The notes beneath the pieces were generated by a model, which was given only the letters and a program-made list of their open reading frames with translations, searched no databases and was not told the origin of the DNA. 64,000 bases of DNA from positions 13,100,841 through 13,164,840 of the forward strand of contig CM033116.1 of the NCBI GenBank assembly GCA_019321725.1, given 5' to 3'. The stretch comes from Paulownia fortunei. Lineage: Eukaryota > Streptophyta > Magnoliopsida > Lamiales > Paulowniaceae. The position numbers and the translations under genes are program-made. Below are positions 11,331 to 22,715 of the stretch, in pieces. Position 1 is the stretch's first letter. Each line of letters begins with the position of its first letter.

Positions 11331-11840
11331 GAAGGATTCTCCAAGATAGCTTCTCATTTGACACGATTAACCAGAAAATGTGTGACATTTAAATGGACGG
11401 GTGCTTGTGAGAAAAGTTTTCAAGAATTGAAGAAGAGGTTAACTTTAACTTCTATTCTTTCTATTCCATCAGGTACTGGAGACTTTGTGGTTTATAGTGA
11501 TGCTTCAAAAAATGGGTTGGGATATGTATTGATCCAAAATGGTAAAGTAGTTGCATAAGCATCCAGACGGCTTAAAGAGTATGAGAAGAATTATCCCACA
11601 CATAATTTAGAGCTTGCTGTGGTGGTGTTTGCACTTAAGATATGGAGACATTATTTGTATGGTAAACGATGTGAGATATATACTGATCATAAGAGTTTGA
11701 AATATTTCTTCACCTAAAAAGAGTTAAATATGCGACATTGAAGATGGTTAGAGTTAGTGAAAGATTATGATTGTGTTATTAACTATCATCCTGATAAGGC
11801 TAATGTTATGGCTGATGCATTGAACAGGAAATCAACACAA
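11328..11840 (+). pseudogene. Element A RNase H domain
   Basis: FSKIASHLTRLTRK leads into [20 protein letters not shown] (first catalytic Asp), a stop after KVVA (11556), then [35 protein letters not shown], another stop, and finally YHPDKANVMADALNRKS (last catalytic Asp). At least three stops interrupt it. Confidence 0.88.
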
Positions 11841-11949
11841 AATACTACAGTTTTAGCTTTGACTCAGAAACCAGAGTTAATTGAACTACAAAAAATGAAT
11901 GTAGAGATTGTAAAATTGGGATTAGTAGAGGCCAAATTTGCAGCTTTGA

Positions 11950-12835
11950 CACTCTAGTCGACTTTAATTGATAGAATTCAACAGGGACAACAAGTTGATG
12001 AATATGTTGCTAAAATGATGAAAGATATTGCTTCAGAAATGTTTTCTGATTTTCAGATATCAGAGAATAGTATCTTGCAGTTCTGAAAAAGGTTATATGT
12101 GCCTAATGTGGACAACATTTGGGAGGATATTTTGGTAGAGGCACATTCAACGACATATTAAGTGCATCCAGGAGCTACTAAAATGTATAGAGATTTGATA
12201 ACGCATTACTGGTGGCCAGGTATGAAAAGAGATGTTGCACAATTTGTAGAACAATGTTTGACATATCAACAAATAAAGAAAAAACATCAAAGACCAACAT
12301 GAATCTTGCAACCTTTATTTATTCCAGAATGGAAATGGGAAAGAATTATTATGGATTTTGTATTAGGATTACCTAAAATAGTTAAAGGTTACGATGCTAT
12401 TTGGGTTATCGTTGACAGGCTAACTAAATCTGCTCACTTTCTTCCAATATCTTCCAACTATTCCATGGACCGTTATGCACAGATATATATATATATATAT
12501 ATAAAGTGGTCAGACTTCATAGGTACCACTATCTATTATTTTTAATAGAGATTCAAGGTTTTTGTCAATATTCTGAAAGAGTTTACACATGGCATTGGGA
12601 ACACAATTTTCTTTCAGTACTGCATATCACCCTCAGACTAATGTACAATCAAAGCGAACAATACAAACTTTGGAAGATATGCTTAGAGCTTGTGTATTAG
12701 ATTTTCATGGTCAATGGAGTAAATTTTTACCTTTAATGGAATTTTCTTATAATAACAGCTATCAGTCTACCATTGGAATGGCCCCCTATAAAGCATTATA
12801 TGGTAGAAAATGTAGATTTCTAGTTCATTAGGATG
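11950..12835 (+). pseudogene. Element A integrase, disrupted by an AT microsatellite
   Basis: The zinc-binding part is around 12130-12260 (VHPGATKMYRDL, then MKRDVAQFVEQCLTY). The core starts in WKWERIIMDFVLGLPKI (first catalytic Asp) and VDRLTKSAHFLPISSNYSMD, then meets an AT repeat at 12483-12503 where YIKE-type codons would be. Downstream are [20 protein letters not shown] (the catalytic Glu of QSER is Lys here) and [19 protein letters not shown]. The second catalytic Asp motif (SDRD) is not recognisable. Confidence 0.85.
12483..12503. repeat. (AT)n microsatellite inside integrase
   Basis: A run of alternating A and T lies between DRYAQI and the codons for VVRLH. The related stretch in element G has only TATATT at this place. 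Confidence 0.85.
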
Positions 12836-12855
12836 AAGTTGGTGAAAAGAAACTT

Positions 12856-13384
12856 TTGGGCCCAAATATAATTCGAGAAATGATAGAAGCTGTGATACAA
12901 ATTCGTCAACGAATGCAGACTGCCCAAAACCGACATAAAAGTTATGTTGATCAAAGAAGAAGAATGTTAGAATTTGCAGTAGGAGATCAAGTATTTCTAA
13001 AGGTATCTCCAATGAAGGGGATTATGCGGTTTGGAAAAAAAGAAAAGCTAAGTCCTAGATATATTAGTCCATTTCATATTATTGAATGAATTGGGGATGT
13101 TGCTTACAAAATCAACCTACTTGGATCAATGTCTCAAGTGCACAATGTATTTCTTGTATCCATGTTGAGGAAATATATTGCAAATTCATCTCATATTCTG
13201 AAGAATGAACCTACAGAGCTGAAAGAAGATTTGAGTAATGAAAAAAGACCTGTAGAGATTCTTCTACGAGAAGTAAAACAAAACGATCACATTGGTTAAA
13301 GTATTATGAAAAAATCAATCAACGGAAGAAGCTAGTTGGGAAAGGGAAGATGATATGAAAGTTAAGTATCCATAACTCTTTTTG
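12856..13384 (+). pseudogene. Element A integrase tail and chromodomain remnant
   Basis: GPNIIREMIEAVIQIRQRMQ and FAVGDQVFLKVSPMKGIMRF form the integrase C-terminal part, with a stop after FHIIE (13087). This is followed by VHNVFLVSMLRKYI and a weak chromodomain (KRPVEILLREVKQ, then frameshifted). In another frame 13345-13375 reads EASWEREDDMKVKYP, matching G's EATWEREEE. Confidence 0.8.
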
Positions 13385-13412
13385 TAAGTAAATTTCGAGG
13401 AGAAATTATAAT

Positions 13413-13425
13413 AAGGAAAGGAAGA
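13413..13425 (+). other. Polypurine tract of element A
   Basis: AAGGAAAGGAAGA stands directly before the 3' LTR, preceded by the AATTTCGAGGA motif typical of this group. Confidence 0.75.
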
Positions 13426-16310
13426 TATAATACCCTAGCCTTACATTATTCACTTGGCCAATATGATTCATGCACTACATGCTACTTATATGTTAATTTG
13501 CATTAACGTCTACATCGCATCTTTTATAGCATTCTTAATCATTATACGTCTAATGCTATCACTTTATGTTAGTGGTTGAGATTCTATAACCTAATTAAGT
13601 AATTCTATATTTAGATGAGAAAAAGAATAGATTGGTCAATATATTGGATATTTATTAAAATTTTAGAAGTGTTAAATATGTTACTAGTAAGCTTATATAA
13701 TTCGATTCAATTAGATCGAGGTGTTTTAAAAGTATATATCTATGAATTAACATACTTTGGATATTGGACATGATATAATATGATTTAAGTGTCATATTAC
13801 AAGGTCCATATATGCGTAGGATTTTAGAAATGCAAACTAGACAATCATTTAAGAATTGGGTGCCAATCGGTTTAGAGACCGAATAAACGGTTAAGAAATT
13901 AGGGCAAAACTTTATTATCCAATCATATGGCAATTAAAATAGGTTGTAAATAGATAAATAAATATTGAGAAACACTAGATTAGAGCTGTATAAGGTGTGA
14001 TCAATATTAAATTTGAACCACCACTTGACACTTCAAGCTTTGCCACCTCAAGCTTTGCCAGCTTAAGCTACCACCTCAACCTTTCTTCATTTCTATTCTT
14101 GAACCACGACCAAAAACCATTTTGTAAGATATTTAACCTCCCAAACCTCCATATTAAAGTTTATAAGTTTCTCTCAAGTGATTTCAAGTAAATAAAAAAG
14201 CGAAGAAAGCAAAGAGAAGTAAGGAGGAGCAAATAGAAGCTAAAATCTGTGCATATGTGAGCTTAACTCATATTTTTTATTTAAGTTCTTGAATTGTCTA
14301 AGGGTTTATGATTTTTAAATCTTTTATTATGGTTTATAATCATGTTAGGATGTTATTTATGATTTTATAATCCACAAAATAGGGATTTTTAGTTACAAAA
14401 TCGCAATAGAAATCACTAGGGATAGAAACTGTATATTTGCTAGTTTTTATTTTTAAAGCTTTATATATGTGTAATAACTTGATTAAAACCTATATATTTT
14501 ACTATATATGTTTTTTATATGAGTTTAGGTGATGTATGTAAGTTTAGAGAGGTTATAAATTGAAATATGATTTGGTATTTAAAAAGACACTCAAAACTAT
14601 CATGATAGAACTCACAATTTTTGTGTTGTGGTAAGTAGGCTGGTTTTACTGAGGTAAATCAATGGTTTTAGCCAATTATAAAATATGATAACTTTGATAT
14701 ACATGTTATCTAAGTGTTTTAAAAATTTGGGAGTTATTAGATATACTTAGGGATGTCAAAATTATCATGCAACTAAATTAGATAGCAAGAAAATATGAAA
14801 ATGTGAATCTGTCCCATTTTATAACTTAGCTTATTTCAACCTAGACATGTTGCTATTAAGTGGTACAATTAGGTACATGATATTAGAGTTATAGTACTTC
14901 AATTATATGATGTTTACATGTATCTAATATAAGAAATTAAGGTATTTGAGGGACTAGATTAGGTTCTAGTTTGTGAAAGCATGATTGTTACCTAGATAGC
15001 TTGGTGTTTAAGGTCTCAGTATGATATTTTATGCTTTCAACTTGCTAAATTGGAAATGGCGCTTGATGTTGGGTAATATTACAAGATATTTCACATCTAA
15101 GATTAGAAGAGAATAATAAACAAATCTAAACTAAACCACCAATCAAGTGAAAGGTAAGTAAAAATCCATTTGCAACTACAATGCATGAACATAGTATATC
15201 TTGAAGCATTTATACCTAATGTGTTGATGATATTTAAATTGACCGAATGACAAGTATAGTGTGTACCTTAAGAGTTTTATAATTCTTGAAATATATTGAG
15301 AGTAAGATGATTTTCATTTTATATTGAACATACCATTCATGAGTTTTTATATGTGCATACACGATATATGAGTATAGTGGAGGTTCTTGTATGCACTTTA
15401 CAATTTGAGACATGATTTTTAAAAAGAAAATATTTTGGTTGGCCACTACTAGTGTACCGAGGCATGGAGCCATGCTTATGTGATATTTTAGGCTACTGCG
15501 AGTGTTACTTCTCGAATGATCATAGGGTTTGACAAGGAATGTGTCTCTGGAGGTCACGAAAGGGTAGACCATTTAACTATGCCCATATTGACTCCGCCAG
15601 TAGAAAGACTTCTGGAGGATCACAGGAGAAGACATGGGGTGGACATCTAGTGGTCCCAGGAGATGGCTCTTGGATTTAGTTAATTTGTTTATGGTCATGT
15701 GATTATTGATATTGCTCAGAACTCTATCTGGTGCATAGTAGGTGGGGCAAGGGCCCAATAAATGAAGTTGTTTTGAATTAAAACTATTTGATTTATGAGT
15801 ACTCAAATTTAACATATTTATAGCATCATATCTTAGAGATGAGTTGCATGAGATTTTATATCTTACTCTTGCCATGCATGATTTTTACTTATTAAGCGTT
15901 AGCTCATATAGTTCATGTATTGTAGGTGAACATGGTGAGACTTGAGACCTCTGGTTTACTGGCTGGTAGTGGAGCTCCTACAGGCTTTCAAAGATCAATG
16001 TACTTGACGACCTGTTAGACTATTTTATGGGTTGGTTGTGCTTTTTATTTTACAAGTTATTGTATTATATTAGTAACTTTATCCTGTATATCACTTTCAA
16101 AACTCCTTTGTGATAGACAATTTGAGTTTGTGATGATTTTGATAACTACCTATGTATATACAGTGTTACAGGATATGAAAGCACTTTACTTTTATCAATG
16201 TTTTGTTGAACTAACTAGAAAAAAAGGGGTTATACACATGCATACGTGCACAAATTATGTTGCTCAGGTTGTTTATATATATATATATATACATATTGTT
16301 GGGAGGTTGT
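13426..16310 (+). repeat. 3' LTR of element A
   Basis: It begins TATAATACCCTAGCC (F has TGTAATACCCAACCC) and runs 2885 bases to GGGAGGTTGT. The terminal GACA of the family is missing, and the next base group already belongs to element B. Matches to F's LTR run along its whole length. Confidence 0.88.
13989..13994 (+). promoter_or_regulatory. Probable LTR TATA box (element A)
   Basis: TATAAG within CTGTATAAGGTG is matched by TATATAAG at 60133 in F's LTR. It is followed in both by a short Cys/Pro-type repeat sequence (TTGCCACCTCAA units), so it is the likely transcription start area of the LTR. Confidence 0.45.
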
Positions 16311-16355
16311 GCAACCTGCACTTGGGTTTGCAATCTTAAAGTTGTAGCAAGTTTT

Positions 16356-16370
16356 TGGTGTTGTTGCCAT
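16356..16370 (+). other. Primer binding site of element B (Asp tRNA, mutated)
   Basis: TGGTGTTGTTGCCAT resembles TGGCGCCGTTGCCGG, complementary to plant tRNA-Asp. Element D has TGGCACCGTAGCCGGGGA at the same place. Confidence 0.75.
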
Positions 16371-16544
16371 AGAAGGCAAGGTAAGTATTTAGGTTTGTAA
16401 ATATTTTCCCTTTGTAAATATTGTGTATTTTTTTATGATTATATGCTTATATGGTTTTCTAGTCATAATTGTCGGTGTTTAATTAGAAATAATTCTGAAA
16501 TTTTGTTTGAAAATTTGTTTGACTCACTTCCACATACTTCCATC

Positions 16545-17830
16545 ATGGCTGAAAATAAGAATCAACAGATGCGTACCATATGTTATTACTTGCAACATCC
16601 TTGAAATTTTTTTTCTTCTTGTTATATTTTTCCTCAATGCAAATAATTTGATTCAAGTCAGGTATGATCCCTTTACTTCCTAATTTTTATGATTTAGATT
16701 CTGAAAGCCCTTACTTGCATCTCAAAGAATTTGATGAAGTATGTGCCAATTTTATTGATCAAACTTGACTAATGAGATTGTTAAGCTCAAATTATTTCTT
16801 TTTTCTTTAAAAGATAAAGCAAAAACTTACCTTAATTCTTTAAAACCTAGGTCAATTGGCACTTGTCAAGAAATGCAAGCTGAATTTTTTAAAAAGTTCT
16901 TTCCAACTCATAAAACTAATGGTTTGAAAAGACAAATCCAAAACTTCTCTCAAAATTCTAATGAAACTTTCTTTCAATGTTGGGAGAATTTTAAAGATTT
17001 GTTGAATTCATACCCACATTATGGTTTTAAAAAATGATGCTTAATTAGTTTCTTTTATAAAGGTTTAACTCCTGAAACAAAATAATTTATTGAAACAATG
17101 TGTAATGGTGAGTTTCTTGATAAAGAACCTGATAAGTCTTAGAATATCTAGACCATTTAACAGAAAACTCTCAATCATAGTATAATGTTAATTCTTTTGA
17201 AGGTTCTATTAGATCTAATCATACTAATAGTAATAAAAAAATATTACTTAGTCAAGAAGACGATTTAATGCTAGGATTGTTAGTTTAATAAGAAAAGTTG
17301 AAGCCATTGAACTCAAAAAAGTAAAGGAAATCAAATTTGTGCAAGAGTAAAAAATTTGTAGCAATTGTGAACTTATAGGGCACTCCACCAATGAATATAC
17401 AAACGTTCCAATATAATAAAATTTCACGAACACATTCAAAAAGCCTTTACATTCTCTATATTCCAAAACTTACAATCATCAATGAAGAAATCATCCCAAT
17501 TTTAGTTGGCGAGATAACAGTGCCCAACCGCTATATTTACAAAAGCCACCAAACTTTCCTTCTTATCCAGCTCCACATACAAAATCCCTTGAGGAGACTT
17601 TGCAAGCATTTATGCATGAACAAACAAACATTAATAATCAAACTTTACAAGTTATCAATGTGATCAAAAACATACTTTCAACATTAACTGCATTTTTGGG
17701 CACTCAGGAAAAAAGTAAGTTTCCTCCTCAGTCTCAACCTAATCCTTCCACTTAGTGTCATATTTCTTCTTTATGTGAAAATTTAATCAAGGAGGCTAAT
17801 TTGATCACAACTCTTTAAAATGGAAAAGTT
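16545..17830 (+). pseudogene. Element B gag
   Basis: Start ATG of MAENKNQQM. Athila-type gag core: SPYLHLKEFDEVCANF, then a frameshift near 16766, IVKLKLFLFSLKDKAKTYLN, KPRSIGTCQEMQAEFF, KKFFPTHKTNGLKRQIQNFS and CWENFKDLLNSYPHYGF, followed by stops. The zinc knuckle (about 17350) reads CSNCELIGHSTNEY, with the final Cys lost. An in-frame TAG at 17178 is shared with element D. Confidence 0.85.
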
Positions 17831-17881
17831 GTTGACAAGACTATTCATACCAAGGAGAAAGTTTCTAATCCACCTTTAGGA

Positions 17882-18367
17882 TTGACGAATGAAAATAGAG
17901 TTGACAATAAAGGTAAGTGTGAAAGTCATGAAAAAGAAAAATATTTACCTCTAGCACCTTTTCCTCAAATATTGCAACCAACTCAGAAATTAAACTCAAA
18001 TTCTGAAATCTTTAAACTTTTTCAACAAGTCAAGATTAAAATTTTATTGTTAGATATAATCAAACAAGTTCTTTCTTATGCCAAATTTTTGAAAGATTTG
18101 TGTACAATCAAAAGAAAATATCATGTACAAAAGAAGGCATTTTTAACTAAAAATGTTAGTTCAATTATTCGACAAATCACTTCACCTAAATACAAAGATC
18201 CAGGTTGTCCAACCATTTCATGTACCATAGGAAACACTAAAGTAGAGCATGCTTTGCTTGATCTTAGTGCTAGTGTAAATCTTCTATCTTTCTCAATTTA
18301 TGAACAGTTAGGTTTGAGAGAATCTATTCCATTAAGTATTAAAGCTCCCATGATTGATTTGAATTGA
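17882..18367 (+). pseudogene. Element B protease region
   Basis: The frame is open for 161 codons: LLDIIKQVLSYAKFLKDL, SPKYKDPGCPTISCTIGN, then ALLDLSASVNLLSFSIYEQL. The active site of this family is DLGAS, so Gly to Ser in DLSAS is a likely loss of activity. The C-terminal half of the protease, including the usual LADRS and LLGRPF motifs, is deleted, and the sequence jumps to GDNETFS-like RT-upstream codons. Confidence 0.82.
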
Positions 18368-18559
18368 AATACTCTTTTTTGGGTGATAATGAGACTTTTT
18401 CAATAATAATTTCTTCCAACTTGATGCTTTCTAAGAAGGTAAGTTGATAGAAACTCTAAAAAAGCATAAGAATGCTTTAGGATAGACTATTGTTGGCATT
18501 AAAAGTATTAGTTCTTTAATTTGCACACATAACATCTATCTAAAGAAAAATACAAAACC

Positions 18560-19870
18560 TTCTAGAGAGATGTAACGAAGGCTAAATCCTAATATGAAAG
18601 AAGTAGTGAGAAACTAAGTCATTAAACTTTTAGATAATAGAATCATTTATCATATTTCTGACAGTAAATGAGTGAGTCATACTCAAGTTGTACCTAACAA
18701 ATTTGAAGTTACTATAGTCAAGAATGAGAATGATGAATTAATTTCAACTAGAACTGTTACTAGCTGGCGAACATACATTGACTATAGGTAATTCAATTCA
18801 GTTACTAGAAAAGATCATTTTTCACTACCCTTCATGGATTAAATCTTAGAAAGCGTTGCGATACATGAATTTTACTGCTTCTTAGATGGATATTTTGGGT
18901 ATAATCAAATTACAATTACACTTGAAGATCAAGAGAAAATAACTTTTACATGTCATTTTAGTACTTTTGCATATCAAAGGATGCCTTTTGGATTATGTAA
19001 TGTAGTAGCTACATTTCAACGATGCATGCTTAGTACTTTTAGTGACATGGTTGAACATTTTCTTGAAGTCTTCATGGATGATTTTTCTATTTTTGGTAAT
19101 TCATTTGACGATTGCTTGTCTAATTTAGAAGAGGTCATGATCAGGTGTGAAAAAAATAACCTTATACTCAATAGGGAAAAATATCTTTCATGGTAACAAC
19201 TGATATTGTTCTTGGATACATTATTTTAGCAAAAGGTATTGAAGTAGACAAATCTAAAATTGAGTTAATTGCCAATTTGCCAATACCAAAGTTGTGAAAG
19301 AGGTAAGATCATTTTTAGGACATGTTGGTTTTTATAGAAGATTTATCAAAGATTTTAGTATAATATCTAAACATTTATGTAATCTTTTAACAAATGACAC
19401 TATTTTTAAATGGACTGAAAATTGTGAAAATATTTTTGTTAAGTTTAAAAGCATGCTTACGTCTACTCCAATCATGTCGCCTATAGCTTGGACTTTACCT
19501 TTTGAAATAACATGTGATGTCAGTAACTATAATGTTGGAGCAGTCTTAGGACAAAGAAAAGATAAGAAACCATATATTTTTACTTTGCAAGTAAAACTTT
19601 AAACAGTGGTCAATTGAATTATTCAACAACTGAAAAATAATTACTTCTTGTAGTTTTTGTATTGGACAAATTTAGATCTTATTTTGTTGGCTTATCAGTT
19701 GTTGTTTTTAGTGATCATGCAGCTTTGAAATATCTTTTGTCAAAAGAAATGTTAAACCTAGACTGATTAGGTGGATTCTCTTACTATAGGAATTCAACAT
19801 TACGATTCGAAATAAGAAAGGAGTAGAGAATGTGGTAGCTAATTATTTGTCGAGACTTGTTTGACTCATT
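18560..19870 (+). pseudogene. Element B reverse transcriptase and RNase H
   Basis: Visible in several frames: RRLNPNMKEVVRN, VIKLLDNRIIYHISDSK, WRTYIDYR, CFLDGYFGYNQITITLEDQE, YQRMPFGLCNVVATFQRCML, the catalytic box FMDDFSIFGNSFDDCLSNLE, and after a frame break FLGHVGFYRRFIKDFS, TPIMSPIAWTLPFEITCDVS and FSDHAALKYLLSK. The RNase H ends near the VVANYLSRL codons around 19845. Many in-frame stops, mostly TAG, TAA or TGA at Gln, Arg and Trp positions. Confidence 0.88.
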
Positions 19871-19989
19871 TCAAACCACACTTATTAATGAAACTTTCGC
19901 TGATGAATAATTATTTAATATTTCTATTTTATCTTGGTTTGCTAACATTGTAAATTTTCTTGTAACATGAAAGATACCATCACATTGGA

Positions 19990-21190
19990 ACTCCTAAAAT
20001 AAAAGGAAATTTTTGACTGAGTTGAAAAAAATTTATTAGGATGATCTATACCTATTCAAATATTATGCTGAGCAAATCTTTCAAAGATAAGTGCCTGACA
20101 ATAAGATAGGTAATATTATTAAATTTTGTCATTCAAAAGCATGTGGTGGTCACTTTTCGGCAAAGAAAACTGCTGCAAAGATCTTGCAATGTGGATTTTA
20201 TTGGCCAACTCTTTTCAAAAACACTTATACTTTCTGCAAAAGTTGAGAAAATTATCAAAAGTTAGGATCTATTTCAAAGCAAAACATAATGCCTCTACAT
20301 CTTATCCTAGTAATTGAAATCTTTGACCGTTAAGGTATTGATTTCATAAGACCATTTTCATTATCATTTGGTTTTATTTACATATTGGTCGCCATAGATT
20401 ATGTCTCAAAATGGATTGAGGTGATTCCCTATTGAAATAATTACCACAAAAGAGTGATAAAATATTTGAAAGAAAATCTTTTAAGTCGATTTGGAATTAC
20501 TCAATTCATTATCTGTAATAGGAGAAAATATTTTTATAACAAAGTTTTTGAAACTTTAATGAGAAAATATGGAATCATACATAAAGTTGTAACCCCTTAT
20601 CACCCTCAAATGAACAAGTTGAACTTGCAAATAGGGAAATAAAATAAATTTTAGATTAATCCAAATCATAAAGATTGGTCTCTTACACTTACCGATACAC
20701 TTTGGGCATATAGAACTACTTTCAAAATATCATTAGGCATGTCTCCTTATAAGATAGTTTATGAAAAACCTTATTATTTATCGGTTGAACTTGAATATAA
20801 AGTTTATTGAGCAATCAAAATGTTTAACTTCAACCTTTATAAAACTTCAAAATTGTGCAAATTAAAAATCAATGAACTTCAAGAATTGAGAAATGATGTA
20901 TATGAAAATTCTAAATTTCATAAAGAAAGAATCAATGATTTTCATGAAAATAAAATTTTAAAAAAATATTTAAGGTTGGTTAAAAGGTTTTACTTTATAA
21001 TTCTCAATTACATTTATTTCCTGAAAAATTGAGATCAAGGTAGAGTAGTCCTTTTATTGTAAAAGAAATATATCCTTATGGGGCGATTGATATTGATAAT
21101 CCTAGAAATTGCATCGTATTCAAAGTAAATGGACAAAGACTCAAATCGTTTCTAGATAATCAATTTTCATACGAAGAAATTCTTTTTTTC
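19990..21190 (+). pseudogene. Element B integrase
   Basis: The zinc-binding part has CHSKACGGHFSAKKTAAKIL and CGFYWPTLFKN. The core has GIDFIRPF (first Asp), VAIDYVSKWIEVIPY, then FIICNRRKYFYNKVFE where the second catalytic Asp would stand in an SDxGxHF motif, and VVTPYHPQMNKLNLQIGK where the catalytic Glu is not recognisable. WAYRTTFKISLGMSPYKIVY and PYGAIDIDNP mark the end. Two of the three catalytic residues are therefore missing. Confidence 0.85.
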
Positions 21191-21747
21191 TTTATAACCC
21201 TTGTTATGATTAGTGTGCATATATATACTTATTTTCTCTAACTTTATTTATTTTATAGGCTTTCTTTCTTTTATTTTTTTTTCCCGATTAAGTAGCGGAT
21301 AATGGTAGTCAAACTTATCAGTTTTTCAAACAACAAAAATATATGTATAAAGTTTTTCTCTTTTCCTCATTCTCTTTTCTTGCTCTTTTTAAAATAGATG
21401 ACATTCTTCTAACTCTCAAGAAATGATTTTCTTTTCTACTTAAAAATACAAATTTAAAAATTTATAAAATCAGAATTGAAATATTAATGATGCTTATGCA
21501 CAAGTGTATCCCAGGGGACATACGATGGATAATTAAAGCAAAAGGTAAGAGTAGCATGTGAGTTTTCATACGAATCTTCAAACTTGCTTACTAGATACAT
21601 GTCTGCTTTTAGTAAAAGTACATATTCAAAAAAATGAAAGGCGAAAAAAATGCAAGTTTGTCACAAATGTACTCGATGGACTTATAACACAAAGTGTCAT
21701 TCCTTACGAATGGTTTCTAAAAATAAAAAGATAAAACTTAATTCATT

Positions 21748-21954
21748 ATGAATGAACTTAGTATAGAGTCTTTAGATGACATTGTATTGACTCTTGAGAC
21801 GTATTCATGCGGATTAGTACATCATGCAATTCTTGATTTATGGAATCACTTCTGTGATGAATATGAGTGTTATAAGCTTGTGAATTTAATATTAAAGGAG
21901 CATATTTGCCAATTTATAAGAAAATTGGATGGGAAACATATCCTTGACCTATAG
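21748..21954 (+). pseudogene. Unrecognised segment conserved between elements B and D
   Basis: An open stretch of 68 codons with ESLDDIVLTLETYSCG, HHAILDLWNHFCDEYE and ILKEHICQFIRKLDGKHILD. A degenerate equivalent at about 53460-53670 in element D retains DLWNHFHDEYE and CQFIRKLDRKHILDP but has stops. I do not recognise the domain. Its place, after integrase and before the LOG remnant, would fit an accessory 3' reading frame of the element or a second captured host fragment. Confidence 0.4.
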
Positions 21955-22186
21955 AGGATGTTTAAGTTATTACTGGACGTAAAAACCAAAGAAAAATATG
22001 AGCCACAATCACAACTACATATACATTCACATGTAAGTAGATAATTTTTAAATTATATGTGTTCTTATTTTCAACATTTGTAACAAAAGAAAAAAAAATG
22101 TGCAATAAATGCATTCCCTATTCACACCTTAATAAATAGCACTTTACTCACTCCATTTTTTCACAACTTACTTTCAAAAAAAAAAA

Positions 22187-22715
22187 AAAGTCTCTTCCAC
22201 TTGCAAGTTCAACAGTATTTGTGTCTTTTGTGGATCTAATCTAGAAAAAAATGGTGAGTTTATGAGGGTAGCCTATAACCTTGGTAGAATGTTAGCAAAT
22301 AGAAAAATTCATTTAGGGTATAGGAGAGGCAATCTGGGATTAATGGAGAGTGTTGCTACTTCTGTTCTTGTAGGAGGAGTCAAAGTTTTGGGAGTCATCC
22401 TAAAACCTTTAACAGTATAGAATATCACAAGTATGACCACCAGTGATGAGTTAAAAGTGACATATATTCATAACAGAATTCCTAACATATTCAATAATGT
22501 GGATGGATTCATCACTTTACATGGTGATTTTGGTATATTGGAGGAGTTATTCACCGTCTGCAAGATGAATCCTCATTTCTGCTCCAATACCTGACCAATT
22601 GGTTGATCAACTTCTAGCATATGTAACAGAACCTAATCCAGCCTTGTCCTATGTGGATTGGTCCAATAGGGACAGTGGTCAAAAACGCAAAATGAATTTG
22701 ACTCTTAGTGTGTGA
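22187..22715 (+). pseudogene. Captured LOG-family gene remnant (cytokinin riboside 5'-monophosphate phosphoribohydrolase), copy in element B
   Basis: LOG enzymes release active cytokinin bases from their ribotides. In one frame this stretch reads FNSICVFCGSNLEKNGEF (N-terminal LOG strand), YNLGRMLANRKIHLGYRRGN with GLMESV (the GGGSxGLMG loop, degenerate), VKVLGVILKPLTV, then a TAG stop (22418), then NVDGFITLHGDFGILEELF (the PGGxGTxEE nucleotide-binding motif, altered to LHGDFGILEE). After a deletion of about 120 bases relative to element D, another frame gives SAR, a TGA stop (22566), ILISAPIPDQLVDQLLAYV and DWSNRDSGQKRKMNL, ending at TGA 22713. No introns are visible although plant LOG genes are multi-exon, so it looks like a processed copy. 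It has no plausible start codon and cannot make an enzyme. Confidence 0.88.

Larger units (their letters stand above)
7527..16310 (+). mobile_element. Element A: long-LTR Ty3/gypsy chromovirus, plus strand, decayed
   Basis: Order on the plus strand: 3' part of the 5' LTR, initiator-Met PBS, gag, PR, RT, RNase H, INT, chromodomain remnant, polypurine tract and 3' LTR. It belongs to the same family as element F (59561 onward), whose complete LTR is 3083 bases. The first 1.9 kb of A's 5' LTR is absent to the right of G, as expected if G inserted into it. Internal stops and frameshifts are numerous. Confidence 0.9.

Noticed and set aside
22177..22190. Poly(A) run before the captured LOG sequence as a processed-pseudogene tail
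   Set aside because: It lies at the 5' side of the LOG sense strand, so it is not a retroposition tail.
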